A stretch of 15,643 nucleotides of DNA from Pseudomonadota bacterium (lineage in GTDB: Bacteria; Pseudomonadota; Gammaproteobacteria; Burkholderiales; SHXO01): assembly GCA_023430065.1 (NCBI GenBank), contig JAEZCG010000057.1, positions 1 through 15,643 on the forward strand, read 5' to 3'. Position 1 is the first letter of the stretch, and each line of letters starts with the position of its first letter. The position numbers and the translations under genes are program-made. The notes beneath the pieces were generated by a model, which saw only the letters and a list, made by a program, of their open reading frames with translations, was not told where the DNA came from and did not search any database. Of this stretch, positions 1 to 7,200 are shown one piece after another.

Positions 1-32
1 ACCCCCCCGGGCCCGCCCCCCGCCCCGCCCCG
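1..32 (-). other. G-rich tract downstream of MFS gene, possible G-quadruplex
   Basis: Read on the minus (coding) strand, this stretch has G-runs of 4, 4, 6, 3 and 7 bases. The first four are separated by single C residues and the last by CCC. It lies about 20 nt past the MFS stop codon, so it would be in the 3' end of the transcript. Four or more G-runs with one-base loops match the usual G-quadruplex pattern. The CCCGGGCCCGGG portion could also form a hairpin. The function is inferred, and the tract touches the window edge. Confidence 0.45.
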
Positions 33-50
33 ACGATCCACCCGTGCCGT

Positions 51-1427
51 TCAGTGCACAGCGGCAGACGCAGCACTCCGGGTAGCGCCTGACCGCGGCA
101 TGAACAGGATGATGAGCGCTCCGAGCAAGGCGACGGCCGCCAGGGCATAGAGGGCGGACTGCGTCGCACCGCCGGTGGCCGCTCGGATATGTCCGATCAG
201 CACCGGGCCGAAGTGCCCGCCCAGATTGCCGACCGAGTTGATCCAGGCGATGCCGGCGGCGGCCGCGGTTCCGGACAGGAACGCCGTGGGAAGCGACCAG
301 AACGTCGCCACCCAGGCCAGCAGACCGACGGTGATGAGGGTCAGCGCGATGATGGACAGCACCGGATCGTGCCCGATCACCGCCAGCAAGAGCAGTCCAG
401 CGATTCCCAGGAACAGCCCACCGGCCGCGTGCCAGCGCCGCTCGCCGGTCCGGTCCGAGTGCGCGCCCCAGTAGACCATCGCCACCGAGGCGCAACCCCA
501 GGGGATCATGCTGAGCAGGCCGACCTTGAGGAAATCCTGCTTGTCGATGCCGATTTCCTGGATGATGGTGGGCATCCAGAAGTTGATGGCGTAGAAGCAC
601 ACGACGCCGCAGAAATAGACCACGGCCAGGGCCCACACGCGCATGTCCTTGAAGGCATCCGCGAAGCTGTGGCGCTGACCGTGATCGCGCTTGGACGCTT
701 CGTCCGCCTGCACCTGCTGCACCACGAACTGCTGTTCCTCGGGCGTCAGCCAGCGCGCCTGCCGCGGACCGTTGGGCAGGAGCCACAGCACCAGCAGCCC
801 GATGATCACGGACGGGATGCCCTCGAGCAGGAACAGCCACTGCCAGCCGTGCCACCCGCGGATGCCGTCCATGTACTGCATGATGGCGCCCGAGATGGGC
901 GACCCGATCACGTTGGCGATGGCAATTGCGGTCATGAACAGCGCGATGAACTTCGCGCGCCGGGGCCCGGGGAACCAGTAGGTCATGTACAGGATGATGC
1001 CCGGGAAGAATCCGGCCTCGGCGACCCCGAGCAGGAAACGCAGGAAATAGAACGTGAACTCGGCGTCGGTGCAGTTGAACGCGGCCGCCACGGCCCCCCA
1101 TTTGACGTCTGCGGTGAACATGAACAGCGAGGAGATGATGCCCCATGTGATCATGATGCGCGCGATCCAGATGCGCGCACCCACCCGCTCGAGGATCACG
1201 TTGCTCGGCACCTCGAAGATGAAGTAGCCGATGAAGAAGATGCCCGCGCCCACCCCGTATACGGCATCGCTGATCACGTCCGGAACCATCTGCAGCTTGG
1301 CAAAGCTGACGTTGACGCGATCCAGGAACGCGACGATGTAGCACAGGAACAAGAATGGAATCAGCCGCCACGCGACCTTGCTGAATGTCGCGCGCTCGAA
1401 CTCCGCGGAAGCAACTGCAGTGGCCAT
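51..1427 (-). CDS. MFS transporter, anion:cation symporter (ACS) family
   Basis: Predicted 458-residue inner-membrane secondary transporter of the major facilitator superfamily. ACS-family members usually import organic anions such as tartrate, phthalate or hydroxyphenylacetate by proton symport; the substrate here cannot be read from sequence. About 12 hydrophobic helices are visible. Family signatures include the TM1 segment FLDRVNVSFAKLQM (residues 34-47) and RFLLGVAEAGFFPG (residues 130-143), followed by YMTYWFP. The loop before the second signature (about residues 108-126) looks longer than in typical members. The start is the ATG at 1427, because GGGGAGGAGAG lies just upstream and the protein then begins shortly before TM1. 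An in-frame upstream start at 1553 would add 42 polar residues unlike the family. A 195-nt leader with a possible promoter and operator separates it from the preceding gene, so it is probably its own transcription unit. Family call is firm; substrate is unknown. Confidence 0.93.
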   Translation of the reverse strand: MATAVASAEFERATFSKVAWRLIPFLFLCYIVAFLDRVNVSFAKLQMVPDVISDAVYGVGAGIFFIGYFIFEVPSNVILERVGARIWIARIMITWGIISSLFMFTADVKWGAVAAAFNCTDAEFTFYFLRFLLGVAEAGFFPGIILYMTYWFPGPRRAKFIALFMTAIAIANVIGSPISGAIMQYMDGIRGWHGWQWLFLLEGIPSVIIGLLVLWLLPNGPRQARWLTPEEQQFVVQQVQADEASKRDHGQRHSFADAFKDMRVWALAVVYFCGVVCFYAINFWMPTIIQEIGIDKQDFLKVGLLSMIPWGCASVAMVYWGAHSDRTGERRWHAAGGLFLGIAGLLLLAVIGHDPVLSIIALTLITVGLLAWVATFWSLPTAFLSGTAAAAGIAWINSVGNLGGHFGPVLIGHIRAATGGATQSALYALAAVALLGALIILFMPRSGATRSAASAAVH

Positions 1428-1466
1428 CGCTCTCCTCCCCTTTTGTTGTATGGCGCTTGGCTGCGA

Positions 1467-1493
1467 GACAACCGTGCGGATCGTGGTGTTGTC
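1467..1493 (-). promoter_or_regulatory. Candidate operator: inverted repeat GACAAC-N15-GTTGTC
   Basis: A perfect 6-bp inverted repeat (GACAAC at 1467-1472, GTTGTC at 1488-1493) with a 15-bp spacer lies in the leader of the MFS gene. It sits just downstream of the possible -10 element at 1513-1521. That is a usual position for a repressor operator controlling a transporter gene. No regulator gene is adjacent in the window, and six-base arms can occur by chance. Confidence 0.25.
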
Positions 1494-1512
1494 GGGATCC
1501 TGCACGGCGCGG

Positions 1513-1521
1513 ATTGTATCA
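1513..1521 (-). promoter_or_regulatory. Possible extended -10 promoter for the MFS gene
   Basis: The minus strand reads TGATACAAT, which is an extended -10 (TGn) followed by TACAAT, five of six matches to the sigma-70 -10 consensus. It lies about 85 nt upstream of the MFS start codon. I see no good -35 hexamer at 16-18 bp, which is tolerable for an extended -10 promoter but limits confidence. The remainder of the 1428-1622 leader shows no ORF that I can support. Confidence 0.35.
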
Positions 1522-1622
1522 GTGCGCCCGGCCCGTGCCCGTCGAATTCTCAAGGATCCGCCGCGCTCGCAGCGATCGGGAGATGCAAGGCGCGGCCGGC
1601 CTTCGGGGTGCCGCGGAGAAGC

Positions 1623-2060
1623 TCAGCCCTTCTCGCCGCCGAAGTGGAACTCCAGCACGATGTAGCGGCGGCCCACCAGGTCCACCGTGCGCTCGACGGT
1701 CTCCCCTCGATACTCGGCCTTCATCGTGTAGCGGCCCGACGGCGGGTTGAAGTAGAACCAAGGCCCCTGCGACTGCGCCTCGATGATCTTGTCGCCCCGC
1801 AGGTCGATCACGGTGATCTTGACGCCCTCCAGCTCCTGCGATGCATCCGGGCCGGTGAACAGCAGCTGCATCGGGTATTTGTTGGCGACCTTCTGCATCG
1901 CCTTCTTCTCATCGTCGTTCACGCCGCCGGATACGTATTGGATGCCACTCTGCTTCTTGACCTGCAGCTCGACCGCCTGCGGCGCGTCCCCGGCCATGGC
2001 GGGGGCAGCACCGAGATGCGTGAACAGCAGGGTGAAAACGGCGGCGATGCAACGTCTCAT
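1623..2060 (-). CDS. Small exported protein, carboxypeptidase-regulatory-like fold (hypothetical)
   Basis: A 145-residue protein, third gene of the A2M-pbpC operon. It begins 26 nt after the pbpC stop, with GGAAG upstream of the ATG. The N-terminus (MRRCIAAVFTLLFTHLGAAPAMA) is a clear Sec signal peptide with an AMA-type cleavage site near residue 23, so the mature form should be periplasmic or secreted. The C-terminal half contains PPSGRYTMKAEYRGE followed by short beta strands (ERTVDLVGRRYIVLEFHF). This resembles carboxypeptidase regulatory-like or transthyretin-like beta-sandwich domains, in which an aromatic-rich strand precedes PxGxYt. No catalytic motif is seen. A longer reading to 2237 would run into pbpC and lacks protein-like character, so I reject it. 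The function is unknown. Its place suggests it works with the periplasmic macroglobulin/PBP1C pair, or binds a ligand or protein in the envelope. Confidence 0.85.
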   Translation of the reverse strand: MRRCIAAVFTLLFTHLGAAPAMAGDAPQAVELQVKKQSGIQYVSGGVNDDEKKAMQKVANKYPMQLLFTGPDASQELEGVKITVIDLRGDKIIEAQSQGPWFYFNPPSGRYTMKAEYRGETVERTVDLVGRRYIVLEFHFGGEKG

Positions 2061-2086
2061 GATTGGCTTCCGGTTCGGTTGTCGTG

Positions 2087-4270
2087 TCAGGGCTGGTCGG
2101 TCCCCGGGCTCCGTTCTGCGGCATCGCGCTGCGCCGCGTTGAGGGCGCTGCCGCGCACCTCGAAGCGTACCCGGGCGCGCTCGGCACCGGCCTCGTCCAC
2201 CAGGCTGAGGGCCCATTGTCCCGGCGACGGGGCCCACATCCCGTCGTCGGGTGCGGGGGCATCATTGAGCCGCCAGCGCAAACTGCGAGTGTCGCCTTCG
2301 GCCTGGAAGCGCACCCGCTGCAGATGCACGGGAATGTCGGGGTCGAGCGCGACGATCTGTCCATCGGCAGGGTACACGATGCGTGCGCGTGCCGCCGATG
2401 CGATGCCCTTGTACACCACGCGCGTGGCTTCCGTGCCGCTCAGGAAGAGTTCCTCGCGATCCGGCTCGGCCACCCCCTCGAACGCCACCCGGACGCGCTC
2501 GACCCCCTCGGGCAGGCCGGGAGGCAGACTGGGGCGCGAGCGGTGCAGGGCATTGACCAGGTCCAGCCATAGCGGCGCCGCGCCCGAGATGCCCGACACA
2601 TCCCACATCGGACTGCCGTCGAAGTTGCCGACCCAGACGGCCACGGTATAGCGCGAGGTGAAGCCCACGCACCAATTGTCGCGCATGTCCTTGCTGGTCC
2701 CGGTCTTGACCGCCGCCCAGTGACGGGGGGCGAGCGGGTTGTCCAGTCCGAACGTTGCGCTGCGCGCAAGCCGGTCGGACAGGATGTCGGTGACGATCGC
2801 AGCGGCACCCGCATCGAGGATGCGCCGCCCTGGTTCGGCCGGACCGGGCACGAGCGTGGAGGCGCGCCGGATTCCGCCGGCAGCCAGGACGCCGTAGGCT
2901 TCCGCCAATTCCCACAGGGTGACTTCGGCCGAGCCGAGTGCAAGCGAGTAGCCGTAGTAGTCGGCGTCCTGCCGCAAGGAATCGAAGCCTGCCGCCCTCA
3001 GGCGGCCGATCAGGGGGTCGATGCCGACTAGGGTGAGCGTGCGCACCGCCGGCACGTTCAGCGAAGCCGCCAGCGCCGTGCGTACGCTGACCACGCCCTT
3101 GAAGCTGCGATCGTAGTTCTGCGGCACGTACAGTCCGCCCGGGGTGACGATGTTCACGGCCGAATCGTCCAGAAGCGAGGCGGCGGTCAGCACGCGCTGT
3201 TCGAGCGCCAGACCATAGAGGAAGGGCTTGAGCGTGGAGCCGGCCTGCCGCAGTGCGTGCACGCCGTCCACGAACCTTCCGGCCGAGGCAGTGCCGGCAT
3301 TGCCCACATACGCCAGTACCTCACCGCTGCGGTTGTGCAGCACGAGCACCGCTGCGTTGGACACGTTGCGCCCGGCCAAGGCGATCAGCTGGCGTTCGGC
3401 CGCCTCCAGGGCAAGCGCCTGGATGTCCGCATCGAGCGTGGATACCACTCGCCGCGCGTCCTTGCTCAGGAGCTTGCGCGCGACGTGGGGTGCCAAGGTG
3501 GCGCGCGGCGCGAAGTTCGGTACGCCGATCAGTTGCGCGCGCGCGAGCGACTCGATCGTCTCGCACGTGGTGTCCAACCGCATGGTCTCGGCCAGGGCGC
3601 AGGCGCGCTTGGCCACCGCATCCGGCTTGGCGTTCGGGCCGCGCAGCAGCACCGCGAGCAGCAGCGATTCGCGTTCGTCGAGGCCGCTCGCCTCCTTGCC
3701 GAACAGCGCACGCGCAGCCGCGCCGATCCCCTGGATCTCTCCACGGAAGGTGGACAGGTTCAGGTACGCCTCGAGAATCTGGCGCTTGGTCCAGTGCCGC
3801 TCGAGCTCGCGCGCAGCCTGGATCTGATCCCACTTCTGCCCGATGGTGCGGCGCTGCCGGCGCGCCTTGAGGGTCTCCTCGAGCATGGCCGCCACCTGCA
3901 TCGACAGCGTGCTGGCACCGCGCGGCCGGTCCGAGAACAGTCCGTCGATCACCGCGTCGGTGAGCGCCAGCCAGTCCACCCCTTCGTGTTCGTAGAAGCG
4001 CTTGTCTTCGGCACGCACCACCGCCCGCAGGAAGCTGGGGGACACCTGGTCGAGCGCGACCCAGTCGAGACGCCGCCCGAGCATGTCCACGCGCATCTCG
4101 TGCAACAGCACGCCGTTGCGGTCGAGCAGCACGGCTTCGCTGCTCGTGTGCTGCTGGCGCACGTCGTCGTAGCCCGGCAGTGCACCGGCCTGCGCGCCGG
4201 TCAGCGCCAGCACGAGCGCAAACGCGCTCCGCAGCCTGCACGCGGGCCGGATCAGCATGAGCGGGAACAT
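2087..4270 (-). CDS. pbpC: Penicillin-binding protein 1C (bifunctional transglycosylase/transpeptidase)
   Basis: Predicted 727-residue peptidoglycan synthase anchored in the inner membrane by an N-terminal hydrophobic segment (about residues 15-31), with the catalytic domains in the periplasm. The GT51 glycosyltransferase domain shows EDKRFYEHEG (residues 88-97, catalytic Glu88) and RGASTLSMQ (117-125). The transpeptidase domain has all three penicillin-binding motifs: STLK with nucleophile Ser345, SLN (403-405) and KTGT (522-525). After about residue 630 comes the C-terminal beta domain specific to PBP1C. Length is close to E. coli PbpC (about 770). The ATG at 4270 is chosen because it lies 16 nt after the macroglobulin stop with GAGG upstream and precedes the membrane segment; an ATG at 4258 is also possible. 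The ORF extends to 4342, but that part overlaps the macroglobulin C-terminus and looks non-coding. It pairs with the A2M gene, as in other proteobacteria, for envelope repair. Confidence 0.95.
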   Translation of the reverse strand: MFPLMLIRPACRLRSAFALVLALTGAQAGALPGYDDVRQQHTSSEAVLLDRNGVLLHEMRVDMLGRRLDWVALDQVSPSFLRAVVRAEDKRFYEHEGVDWLALTDAVIDGLFSDRPRGASTLSMQVAAMLEETLKARRQRRTIGQKWDQIQAARELERHWTKRQILEAYLNLSTFRGEIQGIGAAARALFGKEASGLDERESLLLAVLLRGPNAKPDAVAKRACALAETMRLDTTCETIESLARAQLIGVPNFAPRATLAPHVARKLLSKDARRVVSTLDADIQALALEAAERQLIALAGRNVSNAAVLVLHNRSGEVLAYVGNAGTASAGRFVDGVHALRQAGSTLKPFLYGLALEQRVLTAASLLDDSAVNIVTPGGLYVPQNYDRSFKGVVSVRTALAASLNVPAVRTLTLVGIDPLIGRLRAAGFDSLRQDADYYGYSLALGSAEVTLWELAEAYGVLAAGGIRRASTLVPGPAEPGRRILDAGAAAIVTDILSDRLARSATFGLDNPLAPRHWAAVKTGTSKDMRDNWCVGFTSRYTVAVWVGNFDGSPMWDVSGISGAAPLWLDLVNALHRSRPSLPPGLPEGVERVRVAFEGVAEPDREELFLSGTEATRVVYKGIASAARARIVYPADGQIVALDPDIPVHLQRVRFQAEGDTRSLRWRLNDAPAPDDGMWAPSPGQWALSLVDEAGAERARVRFEVRGSALNAAQRDAAERSPGTDQP

Positions 4271-4286
4271 GCGCGCAAACCTCGTC

Positions 4287-7200
4287 TCAGGGCGCGACCA
4301 CCAGCTTCGCCAGCGGCAGCTCGCCGAACATCTCCGGCGCATACAACGCCTCGACGCGTGTCGGCGGCAGCGAGAATTCGCCCGGATTGTTCAGCCGCAG
4401 CGTGTACTCGAGGGTCCAGGCACCCTTGGGCACGAACCGATAGTAGGCGCGGAAGGAATCGAGCTTGCGCTCCTCGAACGCCGGCCATACCCAGCCCTCG
4501 CGTCGCTCGCCCTGCGTGGCGATCAGCGGATCGCGTCCCAGGCCGGTGCCGAGCACGCTCGCGCCGGCAGGTACCGGATCGTTGACCACCACCCAGCTCA
4601 TGTCCGACTGCGCCTCCAGTTCCAGGCGCACGCGCAGCACGTCGCCGCGCGACCAGCGCCCCGCCTCCTTCTGTTCGATCGGCACGACGCTGCGCACGAT
4701 GCGGTAGCCGGACGACTGCGCCTTGTCCAGGGGTACCGCGGCAAGACTGCGCACGCTCGCCCACGGCTTGCCCACGCCGTCGTGTACGACCCGCAGGCTC
4801 GCCTTGCCGTCCGGCCAGGGCAGCGAGAGCGAGGCGGACGGCGCCTGTGCCCAGTGATGCTCACGCGCCTGCCCGCCGATCGCAATCCGGGTCGCACCGC
4901 TGACCGGGACGGACTCGACCGTCCTGCCGAACTTCTCCAGCGCGATCACCCCCCACGCATTGGCCACGGTCGTGTCCCAGTGGCCGCGCTGCTGGCGGCC
5001 CAGTGCGCCGCGCACCAGGCGGCCCAGGTCTTCGTGCCACGCCGGCAGATCGAGCGCGACGAGCAGCATGCGGTTCGCATTCGCATCGCCCGACACCATC
5101 AACCACCACAGCGCGTCCTGGCGCTCGGTGGAGAAGGTCATGATGCTGCCCTGGAGGTTCACGCGCGCGCGCAGCAGATTGGACGCTTCGAGCAGGCGTG
5201 CGTCGCGGCCCGACAGCTGCGGGCTGCGCTTGAGCAGGTCGATCCAGTCGAGCAGGGTGGACGTCGGCCACAATTCGGGATCCACCGACACCGACGCAAG
5301 GTCGTTGTCCTGCGCCGGCCGTCCCCAGCGCGCCAGCGCCTGCAGGGCGGCGATCTTGCGCAGCGACAGGTCGGCTGCATTCCAGCCTGCCTCGCGCACC
5401 AGTTGCCCGGCGACGAAGCGCTCCAGCCCCGCCAGCATGCGCGTCCTGGCGCTGTCCGGGATGATCCAGCCGGCCTCGTCGGCAATGCTCAACAGATACG
5501 TCGTGAGCGTATCGCTACCCTCGCGCATGACGCCGAAGTACTTGGCCAGCCCATCACGATCCAGGTAGGACGGCAGGCCCGCCATCAGCGCCTCCCACTG
5601 CGGCAGGTCGCGCAGCGCGAGCGCACGCGAGGCGAGCTGCTCGAGGCAAGTGTACGGATAGGCCTGCATGTAGGCTTGCACGCCCGGCAGCTCGCCGCCC
5701 AGGCGCGCCTGCAGGTCAGCCTGGATGCCGCCGCGCCCGGGCAGGGCCGCGGCCGGCATCGCGACGGGAATCTCCAGCGTGCGGTCGACCTGTGCGAGCG
5801 TGGCCTGGACGGTGCGCACCGGCACGGCCGGCAACACCTGCTGCGAGATGCTGAGCGCATCCTGCACGCTCACCCCCTCGCCCGGCGCCGCCTGCGCCGA
5901 CACCTCCCATCTGGCACGCGTTGCCGCCGCCGGCACGCGGTAGCGCCACGATACTTCGGCGGAGGCGCCGGGCTCGAGGCGAACGCGCTGGGCAGGCAGC
6001 GTTTGCGCCTTCCCGCGGTCGGGGACGACGCGCGCGGTCGCGTCCACGTCGAGCGCGCGCTCCGAGGCGTTGCGCACCGTGAACAGGGCACGGAAATCGT
6101 CCTGCTCGCGCACCAGGGGCGGCAGCCCCGAAAAGAGCATCAGCTCGCGGGTGGAGCGGATGGTCGCGTGGCCGCTGCCAAACAGGGACGAACCTGCGTT
6201 GGCCACCGCAACGATGCGGAACGAGGTCAGCGAATCGTTGAGGGGAATCTCGGCGGTGCCGCGTCCCTGCGCATCGAGCTTCACGCGCGCCTGCCAGTAC
6301 AGCAGGGTGTCGAACAGCTCGCGTGCCGTCTGGCGTCCGCCGCCGCCGCCGGCCGCTCGCGCCTTGCGCCCGTAGTGACGCTTGCCGACGACCTGCATGG
6401 AGGCGGTGGCGGTGTCGACCTCCAGGCCGCGTCGCTGCATCATGCGCGACAGCAGGTCCCAGCTGCCGTTCGGCGCCAGTTCCAGCAGCCCCTCGTCCAC
6501 TGCCACCAACGCCACTTCGCTGCCCTTCGGCAGCGCCGCGCCACCGACCACGCGCGTGACGTGTACCGCGACCTTCGCCTTCTCGCGGGGGCGATAGTCC
6601 TGCCGGTCCGTGCGCACGTCCACGTTCAGCTCGAACGCACGCCACCCCACCTTCAACTCGGCGAGGCCCATGCGGAACGCCGGCTTGCCCAGGTCGACCA
6701 GGGCCGTCGGCTGGACGCCGCTGACGCGTCCGCGCACGGCCAGGACGGAGACGAACACGTTCGGCGCGTGGTGCCCCTTCAACGGCACCTCGACCACTGG
6801 CGACTTGCCCGACAAACGCGCGACGAAGGCGTCGAGCACGCCTTCGCGCTCCACCGTGACCAATGCCGTGGCCGAGCGGTACGGCATGCGTACCTGCAGG
6901 CGCGCACGCTCCCCGGGCTCGTAGCGCTTGCGCTCGGGAATCAGATCCATGCGGTCGTCGTCGGAGGCGTCGAACCACCACTCGCCCTGGCCCGCGACCC
7001 AGACACTGGCGCTGGTCGCCGCCCGGCGCCCCTGCACATCCGCAGTACTCGCCTCCACCAGCACTTCGCCGGAGACCGGCGATTCGAAGCGGCAGGCGAC
7101 CCGGCCCTTGTCATCGCTGGTGCCCTCGCAGACGGTGCCCACTCGCACGATCTCGGCACCGCTTTCGTAGGCATAGAAGCCGCCGAGCAGGCGCTTGCGA

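Noticed and set aside
1428..1553. N-terminal extension of the MFS protein
   Set aside because: The 42 extra residues are Arg/Thr-rich and unlike the family, while the ATG at 1427 has a strong ribosome binding site. The possible promoter also lies inside this stretch.
189..2651. An open frame of 820 codons on the plus strand across the MFS, small-protein and pbpC genes
   Set aside because: It crosses three well-supported minus-strand genes, has a low-complexity charged translation and no recognisable motif. It is a high-GC shadow frame.
4271..4342. N-terminal extension of PBP1C
   Set aside because: It overlaps the end of the macroglobulin gene, is Arg/Trp/Ser-rich and would place 24 residues before the membrane anchor; the ATG at 4270 fits the operon spacing.
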